Notes: a model not told the origin generated them from the letters alone. DNA of 64,000 bases from Prorocentrum cordatum (GCA_963575745.1 CAUYUJ010017904.1:794936-858935); one strand, 5' to 3'; shown: positions 1-10,395, counted from the stretch's first letter. Numbers and translations are program-made.

Positions 1-60
1 CGCTGCACCTCTCTGACAGGTGCAGCTTCCCCGGCGAGGACCGCGGAGAAGCCTCCTGCA

Positions 61-198
61 TGCACGGAGGGATCTATCCTCCGAGGACCTACGAAGCGCA
101 TCGAGGACCCTCGAGGAGCATCCCTCGAGGACCCTCGGCGAAGCACAGACGCGCGGAGCCAGGACAAGGCCACGGGGCATGGACGTCCGAGCGATGGC
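61..198 (+). repeat. MITE-B copy, 5' end missing
   Basis: The 3' half matches the other four B copies (GAGGACC..TCGAGGAGCAT, then GGACGTCCGAGCGATGGC), but the 5' TIR GGCATCGCTCGGACGTG is not present here. It is therefore a truncated or diverged copy. The short open frames across it have no recognisable protein content. Confidence 0.6.
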
Positions 199-284
199 GA
201 CAGCTGGGCCCCTCTCCAGCAAGCCCCCTCGGCACTCCCCAGCAAGCCGCCCCCCCCCGTGGGCGCTGGTGTGCCCGTGGCCGA

Positions 285-434
285 CCTAATCTGGTCGACA
301 CAGACAGTGAATCGTCGATCCCCTGGAAGCGATGGGAAAACATGGCAAGTGGGGGGGGAAGACGCAAACCGAGAAAGTGTGGACAAATACGTGGAATCCT
401 TGGAGCTGTGTGTGTTTATTTGTGTGTCCCAGCG
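285..434 (+). repeat. MITE-C copy
   Basis: It contains the family core: CACAGACAGTGAATCGTCGATCC, then GATGGGAAAACATGG, AGTGGGGGGGGAAGACG, and a TGTGTGTTTATTTGTGTGTCCC tail. The tail is roughly the inverse of the CACACAGACAC head, so the copy has weak terminal inversion. Confidence 0.6.
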
Positions 435-538
435 CCCCTTTTTCTAATCCGGCATCGTGCGTGCAGTCCGGCCGGACTGGACCCACCCCTGGGCTTCATT
501 CGGGCGGGTGCTATTTTGGAGTAGGCAAAACGCCAGAA

Positions 539-684
539 ACATCAACTTGTGGCGCTCCGCGCAGAATTCTTGGATCCGCTCTGGGCCCCCCTGGCGGCGC
601 CTCCGGCGCCGCCTTCTCCGCGCGCCGAGGAGGGGGGTTGAGCGCAGATCCAAGAAATCCGCTCGGGGTGCCAAGAGTTGATGT
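539..684 (+). repeat. MITE-E copy, complete
   Basis: It is a 146-bp element with long inverted arms: ACATCAACTTGTGGCGCTCC at the left and a matching GTGCCAAGAGTTGATGT at the right. The inner arms carry CTTGGATCCGCTCTGGG / GCGCAGATCCAAGAAATCC, and the GC-rich loop carries GGCGGCGCCTCCGGCGCC. Confidence 0.75.
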
Positions 685-769
685 CTGTGCCGTTATTTAT
701 TCTTCTAGCCATGTGGGGTGACCCAAGTGGGGGGCGAAGAAAGGGGCTCTTCTACGGCCCTCTAGTTCA

Positions 770-1432
770 CCCCCCACCAGTGTCCCCACTGTCCCCACAC
801 CTGTCCCACTGCCCCCACTATCCCCATCAATGTCCCACTCTCCGCACAGTTCCCGCCGCTGACCGACTGAGCTGTCCCACTGTTCCCTCTACTGTCCCAC
901 TGTCCCCACCACTCTCCCCACTTCACAACTGTCCCACCAATGTCCTCACCGCCGCCCTCACTACTGTCCCCACCACCACCGTCCCCACCACTGTCCCACT
1001 GTCCCCACCACTGTCCCACTGTCCCCACACCACTGTTCCCACCACCGCCGTTCCCACCACTGTCCCAGTGTCCCCACTGTCCCCACCACTCTCCCACTGT
1101 CCCCACTGTCCCAGTGTCCCCACTGTCCCCACTGTCCCAGTGTCCCCACTGTCCCAGTGTATCACTGTCTCATTGTTCCACCAACGTCCTCACCGCCGCC
1201 CTCTCCAGTGTCCCCACCACCGTCCCCACCACTGTCCCACTGTCCCCACTGTCCCCACCACTGTCCCACTGTCCCGACATCACTGTCCCCACCACCACCG
1301 TTACCACTGTACCGACATCACTGTCCCACTGTCCCACTGTCCCCACCACTGTCCCACTGTCCCCACACCACTGTCCCCACCACCACCGTCCCCACCACTG
1401 TCCCACTGTCCCCACCACTGTCCAAATGTCCC
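770..1432 (+). repeat. Minisatellite CCCACTGTCCCCACCA
   Basis: About 660 bp of degenerate 12-16-bp units built from CCCACTGTCCCCACCA, with a longer unit (CACCAATGTCCTCACCGCCGCCCTC) appearing near 933 and 1180. All six frames stay open for long stretches because of the repeat, and I do not regard them as coding. Confidence 0.85.
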
Positions 1433-1705
1433 GAGGAGCGGGAGTCGTCTGCCGGCGGCGAGGAGGGGGGCCTTGGGGGGTTCGAAGTGATTCCCCCTCC
1501 TTATCATGATGAACCCTGGGGGGGGGTCGAACCAGTATTGACCCCACCCGGTGTTCAAGGGGGGGCGGGGGACCGGGTTGGAACCCCCCAGAAACCCCTT
1601 TCTGTTTTCTGCCAGCAGCGGCAGAACACGCTCTTTCACACATCCCCTGTTTGTTCGGGGGGGATATCTCACACGCCTAGAGACCCGCAAGGGGCCGGCG
1701 GTTCT
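1433..1705. other. No gene or repeat recognised
   Basis: G-run-rich spacer (several GGGGGG tracts at 1479, 1528 and 1561) between two minisatellites. I see no conserved protein, RNA or inverted element in it. Confidence 0.4.
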
Positions 1706-2190
1706 CGGTTCGACCTCGATCGGCTCCGATGCGATTTCGATTTCGGATGTTGATTCGATTCGATTTTGGATTTCGATTCTTCCGACTCGATTTCGATCGA
1801 TTGATTCGATTTCGGATTCCGATTCGATTCGATTTCGGTTGCCGATTCTTCCGACTCACGTTCGAGTTCGATTTCGATCTTTCATCGACGAGGGCGCCGA
1901 GACTTCAAGCGGCAACGCGCGGGCCAGCCCCCCTTTCGCGTCGGATTGCGGGGTTCGTTTCGATTCCTCGGGCTCGATTCGATTAGATTCGATCTCGGTC
2001 GATTCCGATTCGATTCGACGTCGGATTCCGATTGGGATTCCAGTGTCTCAATGGATGACTCACTGGTCTGCCAGTTTCCGCCGATCCGACTTCTCCCGAC
2101 TTGGCTGCCGTTTTCCGCCGATCCGATTCATTGCGATCTCCGATCCGACTTGTGGATTCGATTCTGGGCTTTCCTGCAGATGCTCCACGT
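1706..2190 (+). repeat. GATTCGATTTCGATTC minisatellite
   Basis: Degenerate hexamer/pentamer array on GATTCGATTTCGATTC, with two interruptions near 1890-1950 and 2040-2090 that share CGTCGGA..GGG spacer motifs. It is probably noncoding. Confidence 0.75.
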
Positions 2191-2971
2191 CATCAACGAC
2201 AAGGGCGAAGAGACCTCCCGCGGCAACACGCAGGCATGCCCCCCTTTTCGCGTCGGAATGGGATCGGCTGCGCCTAAGAGTGACCTTGCGCCGGAGTGAC
2301 CTTTGGTGCGGGCACACAGGGGTGCCACCATCTCTGGCCGGTGCACTCGGGTTGCTTGGATTCGGCCCCCCTTCCGCGGACCTCTACCGCCGCGCACAGA
2401 AGGTCATTCTTCCCTACTGTCACTCATTGCCTGCAGTCGCTGGGGAGGTTCGAGGTGCGAGGTTCTCGGGCAGTGACGTCGGTTTCCGGCGGTTTTTCAG
2501 CGTCGGGATACCTTCCAACAGCTGCGCCTCGCCGAATGCTTTCCGGGGGTGCCAGCTTCGCGCGGACGAAGGGGGGGATTGGACGCCTCGAGTTCCGTGA
2601 GATCTGGACGCTGCAGTTATCTAACACGGGGCGTTCTCGCCCGATGTGGCCCAGGCCCATCACAGGTCGATTGGGCTCAGAAGCTGCCGCGGGCAAGAGT
2701 TGGTCTAGGGCTCCAGTCGTGATGCTTCGCGCCAATGCAGTCCTTGCTCGGTGCTCCATGTCAGATCTCGGCGACCGAGGTGTTCGGGCGCTGCCGTCGG
2801 CTCTCGCCGGCGTCGCAGTCTCGGTTGCGCCTCGCCTGGAGCCTTCCGGGGGTGCCCGCAGATCCTCCAGAGCGGTCGCCGGAGGCCGGAGCTCTGGCTC
2901 CAAGGCCAGGCGGCGACGATCCCCGGGGTCGGAGAGCAAGGGGAGACTTTGAGCAGGAGGTCGACTACAGG
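2191..2971. other. Unassigned spacer
   Basis: This is non-repetitive at the scale I can read. An open frame of 229 codons on the minus strand (2424-3113) has no family signature and runs into the neighbouring MITE-C, so it is not called a gene. Confidence 0.3.
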
Positions 2972-3136
2972 ATGAACCAGGAGGGAACAAAAACACACAG
3001 ACACAAGTAATCGTCGATCCCCCAGAAGATATGGGAAACCAGGGGAACTGGGGGGGAAGAAAAAAACCCAGAAAATGTTGGAACATATGGGGAATCCGGC
3101 TATTTGTGTGCATTTGTTTGTGTGTCCCAGGACCCC
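2972..3136 (+). repeat. MITE-C copy
   Basis: It begins GGAGGGAACAAAAACACACAG and has GTCGATCCCCCAGAAGATATG, a GGGGGGGAAGAAAAAAACCC core and a GTTTGTGTGTCCCAGG end. It is a good match to the copies at 5118, 41819 and 42565. Confidence 0.7.
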
Positions 3137-3500
3137 TTCAATTAATTTACCTGAAAGTTAACATGTTCGGCGAATCTACGGCACATGCGCGGAATGTTCG
3201 TAGAGCTGCGCGCATTGTGTTTTTATTCTTTGCAGATATCGACGGACATGAAAAATCCGGGGGTAAATCACTTAGGTAGTCGATCTCCTATTCATATGCT
3301 TCGTAGATTCGACGAACATTGACAAACATTCTGGCGTAAATCAGTGATGCAGTCGATCTCCTACTCGAAGAGTAGGGGAAGGAGCCGTCGGGCGCCTTCC
3401 TCGATACTATAGGCGCCTCGGGCGCCAGGAGGCGCCAGAGAAATCAGCCACGCACCCATCGGTCGTTGAAAGTAGGTATTTTGGTATTTCCAGATTCCAA
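3137..3500. repeat. Short internal duplication
   Basis: Two related stretches, near 3262-3297 and 3333-3370, share GTAAATCA and GTCGATCTCCTA. TTCG-rich arms around 3165-3210 and 3300-3330 are partly inverted. A related AGTCGATCCCCTAT segment lies at 52310. No coding signal is present. Confidence 0.45.
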
Positions 3501-3825
3501 TCTCATTCAAGCGCCTTCCTACTTCAATGCTCGAGTGGCTTCTCCTTTGCCGTCCTCCTTCGGGGGCGGGCGAGCACCCACTCTAGTTTCAACGCCTCCG
3601 TACTCCATGTTTCGACCTACTTCTTCCGATCCATGGGTAAACTGATTCGCGTACCCTCGCTTTCCCCTCCCCCCCCCCCCTCCGTGGCAACGACAGGGGG
3701 GGATAGGCACAGGGGGAGGACGCCTCGACCCCCAGTCGCCCATGAATCAACGATAGGGGCCCGATAGCCCCAACCCGCCCAGGAGCGTGCGGATTCGCTG
3801 TCGGGGGCACATCCCCGATCTATCG
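3501..3825. other. No gene recognised
   Basis: GC-rich spacer with C-runs at 3669-3680 and 3940-3951. Minus-strand open frames of 73-74 codons have no recognisable content. Confidence 0.3.
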
Positions 3826-3880
3826 GCGATATATATATATATATATATATATGTATATCTATATATATATATATATATGT
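3826..3880. repeat. AT dinucleotide microsatellite
   Basis: About 55 bp of near-pure TA repeats, interrupted by GTATATCT. Confidence 0.9.
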
Positions 3881-3977
3881 ACTGCCGATTCGGGGTTGAT
3901 GCTTCCCCCCCTGCGCGTATCCCCCTTCATCGTGGCCCCCCCCCCCCCCTAGTTTGATCGAACACCGGGAACACGGC

Positions 3978-4149
3978 CTGAACGCAATTCCTCGGAGGGC
4001 CGCGCGGATGTCTCAGGTCGGCGTCGGGCACCCCCTGGCCTGGCGGTGCCTCGAGTGCCGCCCCTGGCATGCTCCGCGCCCCAGGGAGAAAGGGTCCAGC
4101 GACGATCCAAGAAATCCGCCGCGCGGATCCCAGACAAACTATAGTCACG
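3978..4149 (+). repeat. MITE-E copy, diverged
   Basis: It keeps the E family order (CCGCGCGGATGTCTC..CCTGGC..CTCCGCGCCCCAGGGAGAAAGGGTCCAGCG..GATCCAAGAAATCCGC) but with many substitutions. It ends next to ACTATAGTCACGCAC, a motif also found at 13619 in the GTCGCGGG composite repeat. Confidence 0.55.
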
Positions 4150-4158
4150 CACTTAGTG

Positions 4159-4392
4159 GGCCTTGGAAACGACAGGGCCGTTTTTTTACCGGTTCCGTTT
4201 TGCCGTTTTTGTTGCTGGTTCCGACGCCGTTTTTTTACCGGTTCCGTCGCCGTTTTTTGACCGGTTCCGGCTCCGGTTCCAATCCTGGAGCCGTTTTTTG
4301 CCGTTTCTGGTCGCCGTTTTTTTGCCGTTTCCATTTTCAAGGCCTTTTTTTTGGAAACGGTAAAAAAACGGCCTTGCCGTTTCCGGGGCCCA
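4159..4392. mobile_element. Inverted-repeat element, CCGTTTTTTTACCGG arms
   Basis: About 234 bp. The left arm (GGGCCTTGGAAACGACAGGG then CCGTTTTTTTACCGG) is mirrored by the right arm (GGTAAAAAAACGGCC then TTGCCGTTTCCGGGGCCC). The interior is a degenerate array of GCCGTTTTTT and GGTTCCG units. Structurally it is a nonautonomous DNA element, with no transposase inside. Confidence 0.7.
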
Positions 4393-4840
4393 CAAAGGTC
4401 ACGCAGCTTCTTGTTCATCTCCTCTGAGGGCGAACAGCGGCACGACATCCCTTGCTTGCTCCTCGGTCGGGAGAGCCTGTCCCAGCGCGGGTGGAAAGTT
4501 CATGTCCCCACCCGGGGTGCACTCCAGATTTCGTAATAAAGGGAGGGGGGTCTCATTTCGGGGGGGGTCTCTTCCAGGCTATCTTGGAGGGCCTGGGGGG
4601 GTCTGGGGACGATGTTTTGGAGGGTTCTCCCAACGGGGGGGGTCTGAAATGGCTTGTCTTGGAGGGTCCAGACCCCCTCCCTTTGATAACGAAATGTGGA
4701 GTAAACTTCACACCTGCTTTGGGGGCACCTGCTCCTGCCGGCGCAGCCGCTGCCTCTCTTGCCTGCTGGCTGGTGCCCCCCGCCCGCGAGCTCCCCGCCG
4801 AGCAGCCGGGCCTCCGACGACGTTACGTTGTCAGCCTGTT
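4393..4840. other. No gene recognised; G-run spacer
   Basis: It holds loosely repeated TTGGAGGG and GGGGGGGTCT motifs (4540-4680). I see no element ends or coding signal. Confidence 0.3.
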
Positions 4841-5037
4841 TTTTTGGGATCCGGGCAAGTTTACTTGCATGGACGGGGGGGGCGCTGAGTCTGAAGCAGG
4901 CCGAAAACAAGTCGACGGGCGGAAATCGCGCAAGTCGAAGGACACTTGCACGCTCGTCTTCGATCGAAGAGGAGCGAGGGGGGGCGGGGGGGGGGGAGGG
5001 GCGAACGCCATGCAAGTAAGCTTGCCTGGATATAAAG
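4841..5037. mobile_element. Inverted-repeat element, GGCAAG..TTACTTGCATGG arms
   Basis: The left arm (GGATCCGGGCAAGTTTACTT then GCATGG) is mirrored by the right arm (CCATGCAAGTAAGCTTGCCT then GGATATAAAG), giving about 26 bp of terminal inversion around a 140-bp core. It is nonautonomous. Confidence 0.65.
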
Positions 5038-5117
5038 AAAAACATGCTCTTTCGCGCACCGCCGGACCGGGGTGCGAGGTCGAGGTCGGTTCGGGGAGGG
5101 CACCCTTGGCGTTCTTC

Positions 5118-5275
5118 GTGCAGGAGGGAGGAAGGGCGCAGACACCATGAGTCGTCGATCCCCCAGGAAAGATGGGAAACTATGGGGAGTGGGGGGGGAG
5201 ACAAGCACCCGGAACATATGGGGAATCCTGTTGTTTGTGTGTGTGTGTATCTATTTGTGTGCCCCGGGGCCCCCT
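5118..5275 (+). repeat. MITE-C copy
   Basis: It carries GCGCAGACACCATGAGTCGT, CGATCCCCCAGGAAAGATGG, a GTGGGGGGGGAGACAAGCACC core and a TATCTATTTGTGTGCCCCGG end. Confidence 0.65.
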
Positions 5276-5477
5276 CATTCGTGTTTGTTGCATTCGTGCG
5301 TATTTCCCCAATCAGAGTTTGCCTCTGTAGGGGTCCTCGCGGATTCATATGGGTAGGTTAGGTTTGCCGCCGATTTTCGCTGCACGCCCGAGTGCCTGGG
5401 TGCCGGGGGGTGCCCTGGTGCCCGTGCCCGGGTGCCTGGGCGTGCCCAGGGGTGCGCGGGTACCCGGGGGTCCCTCG

Positions 5478-5660
5478 TAGCCATATAGCCCTATAGCCCA
5501 ATAGCCCTATAGCCTCATAGCCCTACAGCTCTATAGCTCTATAGCTCTATAGCCCTACAGCCCTATAGCTCAATAGCTCTACAGCCCTATAGCCGTATAG
5601 CCCTGTAGCTCTATAGCCCTATACCCCTATACCCTATAGCCCTACATCCCTATAGCCCTG
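5478..5660 (+). repeat. TATAGCCC octamer/nonamer array
   Basis: About 180 bp of TATAGCCC / TATAGCTC units. The same motif recurs at 6880-6955, so the two short arrays bracket the CTTGGGG minisatellite between them. Confidence 0.85.
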
Positions 5661-5756
5661 TAGACCGGGCCCGGCACAGAAACGGAAAGAGCGCTTCAGA
5701 ACAAAAACCAAAATTATTGACACCACCGTTCGTACTGTGAGCATTGGCGTTGAGAG

Positions 5757-5960
5757 CTTGTTACGTCATCCCTCGCTCTTGGGAGCCGTGGTGTTCAGAG
5801 ATGGTTGCGTTGCCGCCCGTTCCTGAGCCTTGGCTGGGCCTTGGTGTCAGGAATATGTTACGTCACCGCTCTCTGCTGGGAGCCTTGGTCTTATCAGCTT
5901 GTTTACGTCACCGTTCGCTCTTGGGAGCCTTGGTGTGGAGAGCTTTTTGCGTTACCGATC
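5757..5960 (+). repeat. Tandem GTTACGTCACCG..CTTGGGAGCC units
   Basis: Four diverged copies of a unit containing TTACGTCACCG and CTCTTGGGAGCCTTGGTGT, at about 5760, 5857, 5903 and 5947. They lead directly into the CTCTTGGGG array. Confidence 0.6.
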
Positions 5961-6740
5961 GCTCTCTATTTGGCGTCTCTGGGCCTTCTTGGGAGTCCTA
6001 TTGGGGCCCTTGTCGGGCCCTTTTGGAGGCCTTTTGGGAACCTCTTGGGGGCCTCTTGGGGCTTCTTGGGGGGCTCTGGGGGCCTCCTGGGAGCTCCTTG
6101 GGGCGAAAGGCTAGACTTTTCGGTTCGTGGTCCCCCTCTTGGGGCCGTCTTGGGGCCCTCTTGGCCCGTCTTGGGCGCCTCTTGGGCCGTCTTGGTGCCC
6201 TCTTGGGCCGTTTTGGGGGCCTCTTGGGAGCCTCTTGGGCTGTCTTGGGGCGGTATTGGGGGCCTCTAAGAGCGTCTTCAACGCAGTGAAAGCCGAAAAG
6301 CCTTGTATGCTAAAATGTACATTTTCCCATCGGAAATCAATGACTTTCGCCTCCCGGTGGCCTCTTGGGACGCCTCTTGGGGGCCTCTTGGGGCTTTTTG
6401 GGGGGCTCTGGGGGCCACGTCTTGGCGCCCTCTTGGGCCATCTTGAGCGCGGGCTCTCTTGGGCCGTTTTGGGGGCCTCTTGGGAGCCTCTTGGGCCGTC
6501 TTGGGGCGGTCTTGGGGGCCTCTTGGGCCGTCGTCAACGCCGTGAAAGCCGACAAAGCGCATATGCTAAAAATATACGTATTCCTTTCTGGAAAATCTAT
6601 GATTTCGGCATCTTGGGGTCCTCTTGGGACGCCCCTTGGCCGCCTCTTGGGGGCCTCTTGGGGGCCTCTTGGGCCGTCGTGGGCGGTCTTGGGCTCTCTT
6701 GGAGCGCTATTGGGCCGTCTTGGGGGGGAACCCGAAAAAC
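5961..6740 (+). repeat. CCTCTTGGGG minisatellite with 250-bp higher-order repeat
   Basis: Dense array of 9-11-bp CCTCTTGGGG units. A block containing AACGC(A/C)GTGAAAGCCGA and TATGCTAAAA occurs at about 6288 and 6538, giving a period of about 250 bp. The long L/G/W/S-rich frames across it are repeat artefacts. Related arrays lie at 8380, 11830, 13860, 22080 and 59660. Confidence 0.85.
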
Positions 6741-7179
6741 ATGCAAACCTGAGGGATAACCCGAAAACTGCCATTAACACGCAGGTGCGCACGTTACCCC
6801 CCTCCCCTGGAACCCCTCCCTTTAGGGCTTCGCCCACACCAGAACGTCATCACTCGTACCTCGCTCTTTCCGTTACCTATAGCCCTGTAGATCTATATTA
6901 CCCTATAGCCCCATCGCCCTATAGCCCATATAGCCCTATCGCCCTACAGCCCTAACAAGATTACGATTGGGGCTTTTCCCCGGTCGCATTCTTCGTGTGC
7001 CCCCGGGGCCCCCATCATCCGTGTCTGCGGCATGCTCTCGCGCCTCTCCCCGAGGGGGGGGGGAGGGCACCCTCGAGTGCTCCCCGGCCGGGGCCGGCGC
7101 AGGGCCTCCTGCTCCTCGGAGCTGGCTTTCTGCCCCAGGCCCCGCCGCGGCGGAGTGTTCTCACCGCTGCTCGGGGGGG
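6741..7179. other. Spacer with a short TATAGCCC array
   Basis: 6880-6955 repeats TATAGCCC. The remainder (6965-7175) is GC-rich and open in two + frames, with Ala/Pro/Gly-rich content, up to the start of the next MITE-C. It could be an exon remnant, but nothing identifies it. Confidence 0.3.
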
Positions 7180-7445
7180 AAGGAAGCACACAGACACAGT
7201 GAATCGTCGATTCCCCAGAAAATATAGGAAAGTGTGGGAAGTGGGGGGGAAGACGAAAACCCCCCCAACATGTGGGAAGCATGGGGGATATCTTGTTTGA
7301 TGTCCTTGCGTCGATCCCTCAGAGATTATGGGAAAGCATGGGAAGTGGGGGGGAAGACGAAAGCCCCCCCAAAAGTATGGGAAACAATGGGGAATATGTT
7401 TACTTGTGTGTATTTATGTGTGTGTACTTACTTGTGCCCCTTCAG
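7180..7445 (+). repeat. MITE-C, tandem doublet
   Basis: Two family cores lie head to tail: GTCGATTCCCCAGAAAATAT at 7206 and GTCGATCCCTCAGAGATTAT at 7312. Each is followed by GGAAGTGGGGGGGAAGACGA. Only the second has the GTGTGTGTAC..GCCCCTTCAG end, so this is an internal duplication or a nested insertion of one element. Confidence 0.7.
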
Positions 7446-7739
7446 ATTCGGCTTCTGAAGCGCATTACCTTGCCCGGGCCCATCAATTAAGGAACGGTGG
7501 CGGAAGACGATCCTTTCGAGAAGGGGGATCGGGATTCGCCACAGTGTTGGACATCCAGGGATTCCCGGCGTGTCCAAGATCTCCCAGTGTCCCCCACGGG
7601 CTGCAGGAACGAAGGCCGCCAGAGGCTCTGGGGTTCAGGGAATGAACGTATCTTGAGCCGACCGCATCACGACATCAGTGTCGCCCTATCTGGCCCGTAG
7701 ATTGCCTAACTGGCAGTTCTCCGTCCCTTTCCCCCCTGC
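7446..7739. other. No gene recognised
   Basis: Unique-looking sequence with mixed composition and no coding frame that resembles a known protein. Confidence 0.3.
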
Positions 7740-7792
7740 TCTTTCCCTCTCTCTCTCTCTCTCTCCCTCCCCCTCTCTCTCTCTCGTCTCTG
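7740..7792. repeat. CT microsatellite
   Basis: CTCTCTCTCTCTCCCTCC.. pyrimidine tract of about 50 bp. Confidence 0.8.
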
Positions 7793-7934
7793 GCCACCGT
7801 GGCAGTGTAGTGCCGCAAGACTAGTCTCGCCTGGATGTTTGCATGGGCCGGGTCCACTCGCGTGGTACCTGTGTGAACGCTCTGTCGGTCTCTCCCACGT
7901 GCGTGCTGCGGCCTGATCTCCTATGTCACCCGCG

Positions 7935-8285
7935 GGGGCGCGAAGATAAACTCGCGCTTCGCGCATCGCGGCCTGTACTCGAGTGGTTGCCCTCGTCAAA
8001 GTGGACGGTGCGAGGGCGCGAGGGCGCAAAGATGACCGCTTGTCGCGCATCGCGGGGCGCGATGCGCGCAGCTAGTCGGCCCAGGATCTCCTCCCTTGCC
8101 TTCAGGGCCCGTCCCATTGCAACATACGGTTCTCGTCAGGTCCTCGTGCTTCTGCTGGTCGGAATGCTCTCATAGCGTTCCGGAACGCTCTCAGACGGCC
8201 GCGGTGCCCGAGAAATCTCTTGGAGCCGCCAGGTTTCTGAGATTCTCGATTATCTTCACCCGATGTTGCTCAAGTGGCTTACGCT
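7935..8285 (+). repeat. GCGCGAAG..TTCGCGC repeat, copy 1
   Basis: GC-rich palindromic motifs (GGCGCGAAGATAAACTCGCGC, CTTCGCGCATCGCGG) are followed by AGCGTTCCGGAACGCTCTCAG and CTCGATTATCTTCACCCG. The same blocks occur at 33690-33985 in a different order. Confidence 0.5.
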
Positions 8286-8379
8286 ATTCCGCCAACCCCC
8301 CAGAAGGAGCGAGTGATCGTGACGATCTTTGAAGTTCTCCAGTGTGTTAGGAGCTTCTTGGATGCATATGAGGGGCTCG

Positions 8380-8522
8380 AGGGACGCCTCTCAGGGGCCT
8401 CTTCGAGGGCCCCTGGGGGCATCTGGCAGGGGCTTCTGGGGCCTTCTCGGGGGCAGCTTGGTGGGCTTCTTGGGGTCGCCTCGGAGGCCTCTTGTGGCCT
8501 CTTGTGGGCGCCTTGGGGGCGT
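8380..8522 (+). repeat. CTTGGGG-type minisatellite
   Basis: GGGGCCTCTTCGAGGGCC..GGCTTCTTGGGG units of the same class as the array at 5961. Confidence 0.65.
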
Positions 8523-8564
8523 CACACGAGTTGATCCTCGCCCTGGCTTGGTCTGGTGGAACGA

Positions 8565-8690
8565 AGAATTACATAAATATCAGAACTCTGAGGTCCGCGC
8601 GGATTTCTCGGATCCGCGCTGGACACCCTTGAAGGCGCATCCAGCGCCGCCCCTGGCTCCCTTCTGGAGGGTCGAACTGGGCACGGGAAG
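8565..8690 (+). repeat. MITE-E copy, 3' part missing
   Basis: The left arm (GTCCGCGCGGATTTCTCGGA then TCCGCGCTGG) and the interior (GCGCATCCAGCGCCGCCCCTGGC) are present. The right arm is replaced by unrelated sequence after GGAGGGTCG. Confidence 0.6.
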
Positions 8691-8904
8691 AGAATAGTGA
8701 CGAAGACCAGCAGCAGTCCCTGCACGTTTGAGGCAGCACGCGTTGTCGTTGCCGCCGCGGGCGTGGTCCACTTGAGACAGAGAAGTCGCCTGCCCAACGA
8801 CGTATTTGGAGGGGCATCGCTCCCTGGCGTTCAACTTCTGCCCTCCCTCCCCCATGACCCCAGTCGCCCTTCCTGTCCCTCACAGAGGAAGATCGCCGAA
8901 GACA

Positions 8905-9068
8905 AAACTGCATAAACATAAACTTTTGGCGGTCCGCGCGGATTGCTTGGATCCGCGCTGGGCCCCCCGGCGGCGCCTCCGGCGCCGCCGCTGGCACGCT
9001 CCGCGCGCCAGGGAGGGGGTTCCGGAGCAGAACCGAGAAATCCGCGCGGAGCGCCAAAAGTTTCTGCT
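8905..9068 (+). repeat. MITE-E copy, complete
   Basis: Best-preserved E copy. The left arm AAACTTTTGGCGGTCCGCGC is followed by GGATTGCTTGGATCCGCGC; the right arm ends GGAGCGCCAAAAGTTT. The arms are near-perfect inverted repeats of about 40 bp around a GGCGGCGCCTCCGGCGCCGCC centre. Confidence 0.8.
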
Positions 9069-9178
9069 TCTGGCGCTTCTTCTTCCTCTTCTTCTTCTTC
9101 TTCTGCTTCTTCTTATTCTAGAGGAGGCGGGGGCTTACAACCCGCAGGGGAGGAGAGGCGGGGCCTTACAACCCGCAG

Positions 9179-9304
9179 GCGCGCTACTACTGCGACCGGT
9201 CCCCGGACCTCCCGTACGCGCCGTACACGACCACGGTGACCGCCACGACGGGCCGTACCACCAGCACCAGGACCACCGTCGGCGGCGAAGGGTCGTGGGT
9301 GGAC
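9179..9304 (+). CDS. Candidate exon, Tyr/Cys then Thr-rich
   Basis: Not identified. Immediately upstream, CTTACAACCCGCAGG is duplicated (9134 and 9165), each copy ending in a possible AG acceptor. From 9179 the frame reads ARYYCDRSPDLPYAPY, then TTTVTATTGRTTSTRTTVGG, with GC-rich third positions. The Thr/Ser/Arg-rich part resembles islands at 19191, 41097, 46260 and 52936 on the same strand. A GTGGAC donor lies near 9297, but the 3' boundary is uncertain. It could be one exon of a secreted or surface, O-glycosylation-prone protein; this is inference. Confidence 0.35.
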
Positions 9305-9584
9305 AGAACCCCCAACACTGATACGTCGATTCGTGAATTGCCCATTTTCGGATCTCGAGAGGGCGCCGTGGCCGTTATTTTCCAGGCCTGCGCCCGCCAG
9401 GTTTGGGCCTCAGGTCGTTGTCACTAAACGACGTTTTGCTCAAGGGGGGATCTGTCCATCCCCCCGAAGGGGTGGATCTGCGCCGAGCCCGGTGGGGAAT
9501 CGAGGAGGTGCAGGTTTTTCATCGTGTTGGAGGTGGTGCGAACGGTTCGAGGTTCGATGCGGTTTTGCATCGGTTTCGACATCC

Positions 9585-9698
9585 TTCTCCTCCTCCTCCT
9601 CCTCCTCCTCCTCCTCCTCCTCCTCCTCCTCCTCCTCCTCCTCCTCCCCCTCCTCCTCCTCCTCCTCCTCCTCCTCCTCCTCCTCCTCCTCCTCCTCC
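9585..9698 (+). repeat. (CTC)n microsatellite
   Basis: About 110 bp of almost pure CTC. Open frames of 100-330 codons on both strands here are translated microsatellite. Confidence 0.95.
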
Positions 9699-9802
9699 TT
9701 GGGGGCCGCTTTCGGGCCCCAGGACCCCCGAAGCTCGATCGGGGGAGAAAGCCCGCGTCGGATGGACCCCAGGAGGGCTGCTGGGACCGATTTTCCATGG
9801 AC

Positions 9803-10395
9803 ATGCGGCGGCGCGGCGCGCTCAGGGGGGGGGGAAGGTGAGAAGGAAAAGGCCTCAGAAGGCTCGGAAGTCCCCCCCGGCCTTGTGCGAGACGTCTTCT
9901 GAGCTGACGTCTTCTGAGCCTTCCCCGAAGGCGCAGCTTCTCGGAAGGCTCGAGAGCTTCTGGGAAGCCTCGCCGCCTCCTCCTGGTTCACCCAAAAGGG
10001 GTTCCAGCGACAAGGGAGTGGTGCAGCACATGTGGTGCAATAGAGTTGCGGGATTGCAGCAGATTTGGGCCGTGCATCATTTTTTGGTACGCAGATGTAT
10101 CGCTGGTTGTCGCGCGCAATGCATTCGTTGCAATACAATGCAATACAATCTTCAGGCGCAGTACATTTTGCAATACAATTGCCCCAAACCTGTTGCGCCA
10201 CCCCCTTTCAGCTGGACCCTCTTTTGGGTCAACCGAACTCCTGAGATGGCCTCCTCCTTCTCCTCCTCCTGCTCCTCCTCCTCCTCCTCCTCCTCCTCCT
10301 CCTCCTCCTCCTCTTACCTCTTACCTCCCCCCTCCTCCCTCCTCCCTCCTCCTCCTCCTCCTCCTTTTCCGCACCCCTCGCTCGCCGCCGAGCGG
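9803..10395 (+). repeat. MITE-I-like element interrupted by other repeats
   Basis: The left part (GGCGGCGCGGCGCGCTCAGG, then GAAGGCTCGG..TCTTCTGAG..CTTCTGGGAAGC) and the right end CCCCTCGCTCGCCGCC match the copies at 33055 and 63492. Between them lie a GTGGTGCAATAGAGTTG segment (10018-10170) and a (CTC)n tract (10254-10310), probably later insertions. Confidence 0.5.

Noticed and set aside
1451-1570. GGTTCGAAG and GGTCGAACC as tRNA fragments
   Set aside because: No cloverleaf can be drawn; the motifs lie in G-run-rich sequence.
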